Shown: one piece after another, positions 29,166 to 40,763 of the stretch
How positions within the stretch are numbered: the first letter of the stretch is position 1
Layout of the letters: every line of letters begins with the position of its first letter
Origin: Curvularia sp. ZM96
Taxonomy: Eukaryota; Ascomycota; Dothideomycetes; Pleosporales; Pleosporaceae
Direction: 5' to 3'
Assembly (NCBI GenBank): GCA_022457065.1
Contig: JAJGBQ010000005.1
Span: 3,162,001-3,226,000 of the forward strand
Length of the DNA stretch: 64,000 nt
Program-made: the position numbers and the translations under genes
The notes under the pieces: generated by a model
The model's database searches: none
What the model saw: only the letters and a program-made list of their open reading frames with translations
Told to the model about the DNA's origin: nothing

Positions 29166-31260
29166 CTAAGTCTGCATTGCCTCGGTGAAGCTTTGGGCGG
29201 CCGTCGTTGCAAAGTATCGTACGTCCACGTCATCATCTTGCTGTAGCTTCTCGAGGTTGGGCAAAATGCTCTTTGTAATGACATCCGTTGCCTTCTGGCA
29301 GCCTTGGCCCGGTGTGCCTGCCTTTTCGAGAGCAATCACGGTACCCTGTTCTGGAAGCTGTTTCAGTGTGTTGATGAGTTGCCCATACGACTTGGCCACA
29401 TTGAACCGGATGTTGGGAATGTCGTCGTTGACAAGCTTGTCCATCATGGGGATAATGGACTGTTCGATGACATCAAGGCTGAGGGCGGGTGCGAGCGTTG
29501 ACACGGCAAAGCAAGTCGTCATGCGGTATAGGTAGTTGGGGTGTTGTCCCATGGCCATAACCTTGGGGACAATGGCGTCGTTGGCCCACTCTACACCAAA
29601 GACCTCTGTGAGCTTCTTCAGATTCTGAGTGGATGCCTCACGAATCGAGAAGACAGTATCTCCAAGCCAGCTCATGCACAGACTGCTGAGCTTCTCGTCA
29701 AAGAACTGCACACCGAGTTGCGACGCCAGCAGGGGGACGTATTCGATGATGGCAAGACGCACGCGCCATTGCTTGTCTTCGGCAAGTTGAACGATGGCCG
29801 GGAGGAGAGACTGCGAGAGAAGCTCGATACCGATGACGTTGTTGACAGACTCGAGCTTCGAGATGATGTTGAGCCGGACGTCGGGGAACTCGTCCTTGAG
29901 CATCTGCAGGAACATGGGGAGGAGATGTGAGATAGTCCTATGTAGAGTTAGTACCGCAGCACGTGGTCACGCGTCAGCGCCCAACTTACTCCTCCTTTCC
30001 AAGAATAGGTGCGAGACCACTGATCTGGGTGCCAAGCGCGGCGCGAACATGCTGCGATTGATCGGAGACCAGCTCCTCTATGCTGGGCATGACCTCGTGT
30101 AGGAGGGTCTCGCGCTCGAGCAGTGCGCAGAATCCTGTCATGATTAGCCTTTATCCTCCAACTTCGTTCCGTGACTACCTACCTGGAATCTGACCAGCGA
30201 TTGCGCTACGGACCTCCGCTTCGGTGTCTTTGAGGAGCTTGACGAATGCTGGGACCAGGTCTCGGTTGACGACCTCTTCATCCACGGCTTTCGCAATCTA
30301 ACAATGTTAGCGCATACCTCGCCTTGGTCGAATATGAAACACACCTTCTCGAATCGGTCTGCTACCATGTATCGTACCCTCCAGCTCTTGTCCTCGAACA
30401 AACTCCGCAGCGCGGTCAGCAAAACGCCGTGGCTAGACTGCTGTTCCTTGGGTACTGCCTCGGCGATGGCAATGAGAATGTCGACGGTCAACAGCCTGAC
30501 GCTGTCCTGGTCATCTGCGGCGAGATGCTGGAAAAGGGGAATCATCTCCTCGATAACAATAGATGGTGGCATGGCCTTGATAAACTTGGCCAGGTTGTTC
30601 GCCGCCTGTCTTCGCACCATGGGAGTGTCATCGTGTACTAGCTGTCCGTAGTGCTGCCTGAGGGCTTCTTGTGATGGGGGTGTAGCGCGGCTATAGGGAG
30701 TCTGATAGAGACCTGTGGCGGAGATTTTGGAAGTGAACCAATCGGCTTTCGATAGGCGTAGGACAAGAGGGATGAAGTTTTCTTCGATTTGCTGCTGCGA
30801 GAGCTCCTCGCAGATCTTGTTGAGGGATTCGACGGCCTGAGCGCGTTAGCTATACATCCAGCCATGAGAAATGAGTGCGCACACCTTCTCCCGGACAAGG
30901 GGCTCCTCTATAGCTGCAAGGTTTTCGAGCGGCGAGAGAAGCACATGTGCGTGTTCTGGGCCTCCGACGTATTCGACAAACTTTCCCAGCTCCTCGCTCA
31001 ATGCTGTAAGAACCTCATCCTCGTCTTCGACGGACTCTACAGGCACGTGTTAGCAATTTGCAGCGCAGCTGGAAATGCTCGACAGGATCCTTACCATCTA
31101 AGAAGGGTATCAACTCCTCACGTGTTCGCTCGGCACCCAGAGCGAGTGCAATCGTGTTCAGGCGATGAATTGCATTGAGGCGGAGAATAACGTCGTCGTG
31201 CTTGAGCTCGTCGATGAGCACGGCGATGGGGTAGAGCTCGTCGTTCTGATTTGCGTCCAT
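29166..31260 (-). CDS. TPD3: Protein phosphatase 2A scaffold subunit A (PR65)
   Basis: The A subunit is the HEAT-repeat scaffold that joins the PP2A catalytic C subunit to regulatory B subunits. Six exons on the minus strand: 31260-31095, 31036-30885, 30836-30345, 30297-30183, 30134-29990 and 29937-29166, all frame-consistent, giving 613 residues (human 589, yeast 635). HEAT repeats run the full length. Clear ones are VRRQAANNLAKFIKAM, VRLLTVDILIAIAEAV, WRVRYMVADRFEK, VRLNIISKLESVN, WRVRLAIIEYVPLLASQLG (a PR65 hallmark) and IRFNVAKSYGQLINTL. The protein begins YPIAVLIDELKHDDVILRLNAI, matching the family start. Introns are 47-58 nt. Neighbours do not suggest operon-like linkage. Confidence 0.95.
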
Positions 31261-32494
31261 ATCGGGAGGGTGAATGTGAGTCTGAGGGATGTAAGTTTGA
31301 GTGTGCGCGGTGGGAGTGCAGCGCGGCGTGGTGTTGACGTACCTGGTGTTGGCGAGGAAGCGAAGAGGGGTGTCAGGGCACCTGGGCAGGCACTGGGAGA
31401 GGAAGGACCGAGCTTTTCAGCCACCACCGCCACACACCACGAGCATCAGATCCAAGAACCATCCCACCTTATTGTATGGCGATAAGTGTATGCATGGAGG
31501 CAGACAGTATGGTCTAGCTTTGGCGCCTCATTCTAGACCAGGCGTATTTCTGCCTGTGTTTTTATCACTCGAAAAGAGCTCGACTCTTGGACCCAGTATC
31601 GAAGGGTGTGGGCTTGTAGTTCACCGCCATGTTCATGGAGTTGATACCATACAAAGTAGGCTAGGGATGCCTAGCTAACATAACGACAACTTGGCTTTTG
31701 TAAAATATAGCAGGGCACTAATACTCGACTTGGTGCACTGTAGCCATGCCTCCTGTAGCCCCTCTCTAAACCAAATTACTCAAAAATAGAAGAGCATCCC
31801 AGTGTAGGGTAGCCATCTCGTTATTCTAGCACCACATGTAAGGCTGCCACCAATCAAAAAGCAGGAATGCAATTTCTTTTGTTTGTGTGCAGTTTTCTTG
31901 TCCTTTCTCCCTATGCCCAAACCAGCTGTAGAGTCGAGCTACTACATCGATCTTCATCGATGTACACCGCATTCAGCCGTTGGGAAAAGGGTGGCATACT
32001 AATAAAGCAGGCAGCAGCAATGGAGATGCCAAGACCTATTGGTGCCCAAGGCACGCCTATTCATTATGCAGTTCTCCCATGTAGGCATGGTCTTCAGCCT
32101 TTGTCATAGCGAACCAGAAGCGATTGGTGTTCGGTTGTACCAGCCTATCCGATTCGGCTTAGCGTGGTCCAATCTTACATGGAGAACGAGAAGTATCCTC
32201 AATTGGCAAATCGATAATCTGCTCCACATACATATGCTCTGAGCAAGAAACAGCACATTCCGCGGCCAGATTAGGACTCATCATAAATGTATTCGGGGGC
32301 ATAAGATCAAGGCAAAGAGATATGCTTGATGCGAAAAGGAAAGGTTACGGTCCATTTCTTCGCTAGCGTGCGGGGCATATCGGACGTGACTAAAGATTGG
32401 TTGCAAAAACGGCCGTAGACCTTGGACAAGCACCAAAGTCAGGTGGTGTGGTGCAGGCAAGATATCCTATTCCTTCAGCAGCAGGACGTTTGCA
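31261..32494. promoter_or_regulatory. Divergent intergenic region between PP2A-A gene and amino-acid permease
   Basis: 1234 bp with both promoters. A frame at 31867-32109 starts with a hydrophobic, signal-like segment but shows no other support (see rejected items). No repeat or RNA gene recognised. Confidence 0.5.
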
Positions 32495-34218
32495 ATGGAC
32501 GATGCACGCAGTACCAATCATCTCGGAGAAGAGCCGCCTAAGACGAACGCCACAGAGTCTGACCCATTGCTTGCGCAGCAAGATGCAGCTTCATCCGTCC
32601 CACGAGTGACCCAACAACTGCCCAAACAGCTCACTACGCGCCATGCATTTGCCGTCCTTGTCACTCTACAAATAGGTTCGGGAATCTTTGCGTCACCAGC
32701 ACAGGTCGATAGCAATGTGCCCTCTCCAGGAGCTGCTCTTCTGGTTTGGGTGCTCGGGGGGCTTTTGTCGTGGGCAGGTGCCGCGTCTTTTGCAGAGCTA
32801 GGTGCAGCTCTCCCACTCAACGGCGGCATGCAGGAATACTTGCGACACGTTTACGGAGATACCGCGGCGTTCCTCATGGCCTGGGTGTATATTCTAGGCG
32901 TGAAGCCTTCGTCCATGGCCATTCAAAGCATCGTTATCGCAGAGTCTATAGGCTCAGTTGCAACCAGCACAGACAATCTGTTAGACGCCGGTCTGCTCAA
33001 GCTGATAGCTGCTATTGTCTTCATCGCGATGGTGTTGCTCAACTCAGTCAATACCAGGTTTACGATGAGACTGAGCGAATCGTTTACAGTTTTCAAACTA
33101 TCGACCGTCAGCTTGGTAGTTCTTGGAGGACTCATCGCGGTCATTGCTCATTTGGTGAATCCAGGATCTCATCTCTCTGGCTCCAGTGACTGGTACTCAA
33201 AGAACTGGTTTGAGCCTAGGTCAACCACGTCGGATGGTAAGGTTCTTGACTGGGTGTCCATGGGTGCTTGGGACCGCTACGGGCATTATTGCGCAGCCAT
33301 TTACGGTGGATTGTGGGCTTATGACGGATGGGACAATGTGAGTCTACATATGTCGTATGTCTGTTTAGCTAACTGATGACATCTTCTAGGCCAACGTAGT
33401 AGCAAGTGAGATCCGTGACCCAGGCCGTGCCCTTCCAAAGGCAATCAAGGCTGCGATGATCGTGGTCCTCACTTCTTTCGAGCTTGTCAATCTCGCGTAT
33501 TATATCCTCGTGCCTTGGGACAAGCTGAGTAGCAATAACGCAGTCGCCGTCGCAGCCGGAACAGCTCTTTTTGGGAGGCCGGCTGGCATCATCATTACTA
33601 TTCTCGTTGCCATTTCCTGTGCTGGGTCAATTACCAGTAATGTTTTTTCAGTAGGCAGGTTGACCATGGCTGCATCGCAGCGCCATTACCTGCCAGCATT
33701 CTTTAGCCGAAGGGGCCTGCCACTGAAGCAAAGAGCAGACGAAGATGACGATTCATCTCACAGATTTGATGCCCCTGTGTAAGAACCCTAGTCAACGTAT
33801 TTCATGTCCAGACTTGCTGATAAATACAGCTACGCCAACGCTTTGACCTTAGTGGTCACCCTAATCTACATACTCACAGGCAGTTTTCGGGCGCTGCTGA
33901 CATTCGTTGGTATGGCCGAGTGGGTCTGGTAAGAGATACATGTACGAAATGCATGTGAGACATACACTAACTTCGTACCTACGAATCTGCAGGTATGTTA
34001 GTACTGTGGTGGGCCTCCTTATACTTCGTCGTCGAGAGCCTCAACTTGAGCGGCCCTACTGTCCCACTATCATTCTCCCAATTACCTTTGTGATTGTGGG
34101 CACGTTAGTGATTATACGGTCAGCCATGTTTGCTCCTATACAGAGTGGAGTTCTGGCAGCTTTGCTGGTCGTTGGAGCTGTGGTTAGCAGGTTGCGGGGC
34201 AGCGGAGACTCGCAATGA
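32495..34218 (+). CDS. LAT-family amino-acid permease (APC superfamily; high-affinity methionine permease Mup1-like)
   Basis: Four exons (32495-33337, 33390-33778, 33830-33928, 33993-34218) give 518 residues with about 12 hydrophobic segments, normal for L-type amino-acid transporters. After a polar ~45-residue cytosolic tail, the first membrane segment carries the family motif IGSGIFASPAQV, where the unwound GSG/IF region binds the amino-acid backbone. Other cues are WVLGGLLSWAGAASFAELGA, IYGGLWAYDGWDN (substrate-site aromatic region, ending exactly at the first intron), ASEIRDPGRALPKAI and SCAGSITSNVFSVGRLTMAASQ. Closest fungal relatives are Mup1-like and LAT1-like permeases; the substrate is probably a large neutral or sulfur amino acid (inference). 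It lies 3.4 kb from the NRPS-like reductase, with the gene-poor block between. Confidence 0.9.
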
Positions 34219-36759
34219 TTATGGAATTTCCTCTGGTTGTCTTCAGAGTCCCGTGTCGATGGCTTTTCGACGTCATTGAGTAATGACGTATGTGCGATTC
34301 CCAGCAGCGAGGTTCGAGACACCCAAAAATAATAATCAAACTTTGTCTGCATCATGTATATAACGGCGAAGTTTCGACAAAGACTCAGAAAGCCTGCGCA
34401 GTGAGTAATGTGTGTATCGGCTGCAAATGAGTCCAAAGTACTAAACAAAGAAAGATTATCTAGTCCAGTATCTGGTAGCCAGCCTTTCCCCGCAACTTAA
34501 TTTCGACATCAACATTATCAATGAAATATCATCACTCCACTCATTTCGGCAAGGAATTCAAAGAGGTTTTTTGCTTCTTGTAGTGCTGGCTATTGCGAGC
34601 CAACGGCCAGCGAATACCTGGTCTCACGTACCACCAACATGGTCAAGCTGGCTCAGCTTCTGGACCTGCGGGTCACATATACCATCTAATTAGTAAGACA
34701 CAGCCAATTTAAAAGGGTATGTTCATGCAGTGTGTTCCGCAGTACTAGCACCAATGTTTACCTACATGAACTACTATGACGACATTGTAGTTGAGTTCCC
34801 GCATGTCAGGACATTCTTACATGAGATACAATCACCAAACGTCCGCAACCTTGCTACCAAACATACGCTTAGCTGCCAGAAAAATCATGGTTCCTTGCAG
34901 GGTACCCGGTAAACCTGAATGTAACCGCCCCGAGCATTCCTAGATCGGAGTACCAATATCGTTTCAGCTCGCTCAGCCAGGTTCGCAACTTGGGTTCTCG
35001 CTTCAGTGGAGAGCTGGCGTAACGAACCGCTAGAGAAATCCTAATTCAGGCTATTGAAAACTAGCGAGTGGCAAAGTTTTGCAGGGTTGCTAACAATCAA
35101 GATTGAATTAATTGTTGGCAACGCTGGAATCTCTTCGAGGATAAAAAACCACAGAGTCACCGAATTTTCTGTTACACATTATTTGGGTTGCCTTCTCTCT
35201 CTAATCGGGCTTTTTTATTGTTATCGGGTGACGCCATTGGCCAGATGAGCGTCGATTCCGGAGCTCCTGTACATGGCTACACAAAGTCCGACGTCAGCAC
35301 AGGCCTCGTTTCATTGATAGCCCGCGAGTAGCCTGCGGCGCTTCAGTACACTCCGAGGCATGAACTGCGAGGAGACATTTGCATAGTGCGTGTCTGCAAA
35401 TTATGAAACACAAGAGGACTGTGAATAGCTGTTTCTCCGAACAGGACCGAGCATCAAGAGCTTTTTGGGCCAATTGCATACATGATGACCATAGTCTTTT
35501 GATGCGTAGTTTCAAGAACTCTTCAATGCTATTGGCTCAGGTCCAAAGGTTTTGTGATTGCTCTGTGGAGCAAAGAGACAGGAAGGGATGGGATTCGAAG
35601 AATCGGAACTGCGTTATGATGCATTTAGCTGACACACGCTGCGCTTATGATACTCCACGGACGAAGCATCCGCAATCTGATGTACGCGGGGAAGACCGAA
35701 GAGACTAGGTATTCTGGTCAGTTCACTGTGAACAGGATGAGGGAGCGCTTCAACTGAGAAGAAGGTGAAGGTAATGCGAAATTGTTTGTGCCGCGAATAA
35801 TCGCTGCCACGATGGTACCTGCAACATGACTAGGTTCATGGTTTTAAGGTATTAGTATGAGCAGTTGGAATCCGCATTCCTAAGTGACGATCGTCATTTG
35901 TTGAATTCGAAGAAAGTTGTGAGCAGCTAATTGCTTACAGCCGTGATTAGGAAGACACCTCCCTATCTAAAGCGATTAGCTTATTGCCCGACTAGGCCTA
36001 TCAAGAGCAGCATGAATACGAGATATGATTTCCGCTTATGTAAGATCATACCTTGTCCTGTTAGCAACATGCGCCTAGAATGAGACTGTGTCACTTCAGC
36101 ACTTCTAGTACGCATGGATTTTCTTATCGTTAGGGGTAGGAGCAGAGATAAGCTTGCTATTCTAGGACGGGCGAACAAATTAGAGAAATCTTAGCACAAT
36201 GAAGGGCTAGCAGGCTAATGACTTATAGCCTATTCGAAGTATACTAGGGGCCAAGCTTCTAGTACGGTCTAGAGAGGGTTATATAGAGAATTGCATACCA
36301 TATATCTTAAGGTATCGTAGGTAAGCTTCTTCCAAGTCATAATTGTTAAGCGGAGATTGCATTAAATATGCTGTGTGGATGTACACAGTAGATCAGCAGT
36401 ACGGAGACTTGAGAGACCCATGGACCGAAAGTCAACAGTGAACTAGGATGAATGTCAGCCTCCTAGACTCTCAGCATCGTAAGCTGAAAGCATGCCTATG
36501 AATTGTGCTGTACGGAGTAGGTATGGCGTTCTTCATAGGGCCGGTCCAGGCTGTGAGTTCCCCTTACGCCGTGAGGTCTCCCTGTCACCCTGTCAATCAT
36601 CCGCGACGAACCGAGACTTTCTACGGGCTGGCGAGAGAGCTATAAGTTCACCTCAAATTGCCATCATATGCGTATCTTCATCCCACTAAGTCAATCTATA
36701 TCAGGACACCCACACACTATCGGCTCTCTACGCCAACCACAAGCTAAGCAACCGAAACT
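34219..36759. other. Gene-free, TA-rich block of 2.5 kb
   Basis: No supported gene. Many short frames are broken by stops. From ~36180 to ~36400 the sequence is unusually rich in CTA/TAG/TATA steps (for example TAGTACGGTCTAGAGAGGG), the dinucleotide pattern left when repeats decay by RIP-type C-to-T mutation. No intact transposase or reverse transcriptase remnant is readable. The right end holds the promoter of a small secreted peptide gene. Confidence 0.5.
36641..36646 (+). promoter_or_regulatory. TATA box upstream of the 47-residue secreted peptide gene
   Basis: TATAAG is 119 bp before the ATG at 36760, about the same distance as the TATA box of the other small secreted protein gene at 24815. 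The leader between is C/A-rich. Function inferred. Confidence 0.5.
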
Positions 36760-37039
36760 ATGAACTTCAAAATCTCCTTCGCTATTCTTTCGGCGTTGTT
36801 CGCCTTTGCTGCCAACGTTAGCGGCGCTCCTATTGCAAACCCTGGCGATGATGCTTTTACTCGCCCCGGAGTTACTTGTGTAAGTCAACCCTCTAGCGCT
36901 GTTTTATAGCGTGTTGCTACCATATTGGTTTTCCTCCAAATACTGGTTTTTGCACAGACATAATACCTTATCTTCATCTATTCTGAGCTGTAGAACTAAC
37001 ATATTGGTTTTTTAGCCGGACCCACCAAAGGGTTGTTAG
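36760..37039 (+). CDS. Tiny secreted peptide precursor (47 residues)
   Basis: Exon 1 (36760-36879) and an eight-codon exon 2 (37016-37039), joined in phase 0 over a 136-nt intron, give 47 residues. Residues ~1-22 form a strong signal peptide (FAILSALFAFAANVSG, cut before Ala-Pro). The mature part is ~25 residues, acidic in the middle and ending TCPDPPKGC, so two cysteines could close a small loop at the C-terminus. The intron has a standard GTAAGT donor and a CTAAC ... TTTTTTAG acceptor. A second acceptor (TTGCACAG at 36950-36957) would instead end the protein two codons after exon 1 begins to splice, leaving one cysteine. I do not recognise a family. The gene borders an LTR-like remnant and the NRPS-like gene. 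A very short gene of this kind could be spurious, but signal peptide, TATA box and clean intron argue for it. Confidence 0.55.
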
Positions 37040-37630
37040 AGAGTATTTTAGAGGGATTTATTTGGGAAGAAGAGAAACAGAGTAGAAATACGGAACTATG
37101 GATGTAGAGTATAAAATATGGGATATTAAAGTCTAGTTAATATTCTGTTTTTCATTTTGTGTACTGAATTGACTCTCTTCTAAGCTACTATACAAGCCTA
37201 CTGTTAGACTATTGACTGGATTGGGTACAGCACGAGATAGATCAGACGGATAGTCAAGCAAACAGTCGTATTGATACGAGATGAATCACTAGTGAGCTAC
37301 TCTAGTGATCTTACAGTCTTTATAGTCCAAATTGGGGTATGGCTGACTAAGATAGTCTAGGATCGTCCAGGTTGGCCCAAACTGGGCTGAATCCTAACAA
37401 ATTTAAGTGGTGAGTATTAGGCAGCTTCGATACCTTAGGGGTTGGTTGCTTAATTTTTGATTATTTGCTCTTTTTTTGCCCTGTGATTGGTTAGGGAAAT
37501 CATAGGGTGTAAGAATACACCCTATTGATCAGCTGACTCGTTAGGATGCAATGCTCTAATGGAGCTGTAGATTATTCTACATATAAACATGGGCTTAATT
37601 AGGGTGCTCTATAATGGCGCTTTATAATGG
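37040..37630. other. Repeat-derived flank between secreted peptide gene and NRPS-like gene
   Basis: 591 bp without a gene, AT-rich, containing an LTR-like sequence (37202-37399) and further TA-rich sequence. The 3' ends of the peptide gene and the NRPS-like gene face each other here. Confidence 0.55.
37202..37399. mobile_element. LTR-like remnant (198 bp, TGTTAG...CTAACA ends)
   Basis: The 198-bp segment begins TGTTAG and ends CTAACA, so its last six bases are the inverted complement of the first six, the TG..CA arrangement typical of Copia-type LTRs. The flanking five-base strings (CCTAC and AATTT) do not match, so no target-site duplication remains. No reverse transcriptase or integrase sequence is next to it. 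A solo or truncated, mutated LTR is the best reading; a chance TG..CA pair in AT-rich DNA cannot be excluded. Confidence 0.45.
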
Positions 37631-40600
37631 CTACAACCCGTCGTTAGGTTTCTTCACCCATGCTTCCTCTATCCAGTATCTGAGGAACTTCCCAACTAAC
37701 TCCTCACTGATGTCTACTCCACCTTCCAAGCAAGGCACCCATTCTCTCGCCTGAGTGGTCTCAAACTTTGGCTGTGAAGCTCCTTGGGTAGACCCATATC
37801 TCGTCTTGAAGAATTCAAGTAGTTTGAAAGGCGGGTTGATTTTCACATCCTGCTCTGAGGCTTCTAGCCTGCGCACCCATTCTCTCTGGGGAACCACCTC
37901 AAATTCTAGCCCGTATTTCCTCAATAGTGGCAAGAACTGCGCATTCCAGAGGATGGGCGCCTCGTTAACAACATGTAGCACGTGAAACCTTGCACCGTTT
38001 TGCTCAGGCGACAGTGCGACCTTTGCCAATGCCTTTGCTGCAACATCCACTGGCAACCAACTCTCCTCCTCGTCACCATCGACCACCGGCAATGCCCCAA
38101 TTGTGCGGGCAGCCTGTACCGTCGTCGGAAATGCCTCAGCCGAATTCCATACACCCCACTCAGTATCCCCACACACCTGTCCCAGCCTTACAACCCGAGC
38201 AGGAACTTGAGCCGTCTCAGCAGCCGCGGCGACCATGTGCTCCGCTACCCATTTGCTCTGTCCGTATCCCATTCCGGCAACAGCAGACCATGGGTGCAGG
38301 GTCTCAGGAATGGCGTGGGATGGCTGGGCGCATAGGGCAGCGGCGATACTGGAGACGAAAGTGAAAATAGGTTTTTGGGAACGGTGAGAAGAGGCGGCGA
38401 GGGCAAGTAGGAAGTGAGTCGAGCGAAGGGAGTGCTGTTCGAAACTAAGGAGTGAGTGGTTGAAGTTGACTGACCAAGCGTTATGGATAATGTGAGTTAT
38501 ATTTTGGGAGAAGAACGCGAGGAGGCTAGCGGAAAGACCAAGATTGGGCGCAGCAAAGTCGCAGGGGAGGGCAACAATCTTCGAGAGGTGGGTTGCTGGG
38601 TCAATATGGGAGAGGAGGCGGGCGTATTGGAGGGCTGAGTGGATGCGGGTACATGCTGCGGGCCAGTCTGGAGCGCGGATAGGACAATAGACTTGTGCTA
38701 CAGCAGGATTGATGACGAGGTTATGAAGCAAGTGGGAGCCAATCGCCCCTGTGGCGCCGGTGAGCAGCACGCAAGATGGTCCCTCATCGATCATACCTGG
38801 GGAAAAAGGTGTGAAATCGGAATACTTCGCCAACAGCGCCTGAGCAAGCGCTTCGGGAGAGCCCTGTTTGGTAGAGAGTCCTCGTCGAAGGTCGAGCAGA
38901 TGACGGGTCAAGAGAGCGCTATTGGCATGTTCGAAGACAGCGTTGGTGGCGAGCGTAGCACCGTGAAGGTTAATTTTTTTCACGATACTAGACCGCACGT
39001 TAGAGGCTTGTAACGAGTCCATACCCAATGCGAAAAAGTCGGCCTCATCGTCGATCGTGGAAAGGTCCAAGGCCGTGGTAACGATATGCCGCACTATCGA
39101 TGCGATTTGGTCGTCTGATGCGTCAACCGCCTCGTTCTTCGCTCGTGATCGTGCTTCATAGTATTCTTCAATGTCGATAGCGAATGACTTTAGAAATTGA
39201 GATTTGATGACGGTGGCCTTGTCAGTGCAAGGGAAAGGCGTGCCTGCTTTCTTGACGATGACCGCATCACGAGATATTCGCGCGTATGCAGGCACGCGAG
39301 AATTACCCAAGTTCAGATCGGCGGTGATGCTTTCCAGGAGGTCTTCCTTACTCAGTGTCTTAGCAGCATCTGCGGCAACCACAATCATTCCTAGCGAGTC
39401 CCGCTCCGCCCCAAACACGACTGCTGTACGGACATTGAGGTTCTGCGACACTGCCTCTTCTAAAGGCGTAGGATCTGCCTTCTCCCCATTCATAAGCACT
39501 ATAATATCATCCTGCCTGGCCACGAATCTCCATACGCCTGGCTCAGTCGGGTGGGGCTGAAAGATATCTTTCGTGGCGTACGACCCATCCTCGCGGTTGG
39601 AACATACCTTGGCAGGAAGCCCAGGCATCACGACAAGATGGAAATTACCTTCTCCCACAGGCTCGAATTTCAGAAATGGCGCTGCGTGCGCCAGTGGAGT
39701 AACCCACCGGAAATCTGTTGGCCATGCTTCCATCAGGGCTCCTGCTTCGGTCAGACCATAGAGATGATAGATGCACGCTTTCTTGGCCAACAGAACTTCT
39801 GCTAGGTCGTTAGGGATTGCTGATCCAGCGACTATGACCTGAGTGAGACTGGCCAGTCGCTCCACGCCGTCGAGAATCTCAGTGAAGAACTTGAGAATGT
39901 CTAAGAGTTCGTTTCTCAGCATATAGAAGCAGTCAAGCAAAGTGGCAAATATTCTTACATGGGACAGTCACCAGAGCCCTAGACAATGTTCGCTCAATCG
40001 AAGAATTGATAATTGATGCGGTTATAGGCCGATTGGCGTTCGAGATCGCAAGAGTCGTGCCGTTGACGAGACAACGAAGTAAAGTAGCCAGACCAAAACT
40101 ATGGAACAAAGGCAGTGTCGTCAAAGTATTAGCGCGAGGCATTCGAGCGGCTACCATAGCTGCTTGCGCCAACCACGCGCTTGGAGAGAGTATAACTGGC
40201 TTTGGCAAGCCTGTCGTACCTCCGCTGTGGATGATGAACTCTTGCTTACTGTCAGCTGGCACAGGCAATATCTGTTCATCCTCAAGCCCTAGTTTGGATA
40301 GCGCCTGCAAATTTAGGAGGGGTACAATAATTGATGGCGAACCGCTTGTCTCCTGGACTCGCTCAATCGTTTTCATAGACGCCTCCGCCGCGATGACCAC
40401 CTGGCATTTTGTAGCAGCCAAGAGGTGCGCATATCCTTGGTCTGCGAGCCGTGGAGATATGAACATCGATGTCAAGCCCATACGCTGCAATGCAAAAAAT
40501 GCAATGTAATAGTCAAAACTCGAGACTCCGACTAGAGCCACCCTGAACCGTCCTTCCTTCCTGGGAAGCGCTTTACGATATGCCGTCGCTGCTGCTCTGG

Positions 40601-40763
40601 TCAATCGCTCTATGTCAGCTCCCGTATAATTCTGAAAAGTGCCATTTTCATCTGCGTATGAGAGAATTGGCTTATTTGCATGCGTCTTTGCACGATCCTG
40701 TATCAATTGATCGATATTCGCGTAGAAAATCTCCTGTGTCACGGCCATGTGGATTGACGGCAT
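37631..40763 (-). CDS. NRPS-like adenylation-thiolation-reductase (A-T-R) enzyme
   Basis: Such enzymes activate a carboxylic acid with ATP, load it on a phosphopantetheine arm and release it by NADPH reduction to an aldehyde or alcohol. Exons 40763-39959 and 39900-37631 (58-nt intron; acceptor CTCTTAG restores VPYILKFFTEIL) give 1024 residues. The A domain (~10-530) shows FIIHSGGTTGLPKPV (ATP loop), LPLFHSFG and YHLYGLTEAGALM. The thiolation domain (~535-605) has DFFALGMDSLQASNV with the Ser (~561) that would carry phosphopantetheine. The reductase domain (~640-1024) starts VLLTGATGAIGSHLL, a Rossmann GxxGxxG motif, and holds the catalytic Tyr-x-x-x-Lys in GYGQSKWVAEH near residue 812. No condensation or ketosynthase domain is present. 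A primary-metabolism Lys2 (alpha-aminoadipate reductase) is less likely because of the shorter length and accessory surroundings. Substrate unknown. Confidence 0.92.

Noticed and set aside
31867..32109. 80-codon plus-strand frame starting with a hydrophobic, signal-peptide-like segment
   Set aside because: Only the N-terminus looks designed; the rest has no domain, the frame has no clear promoter or introns, and it lies in a normal divergent promoter region.
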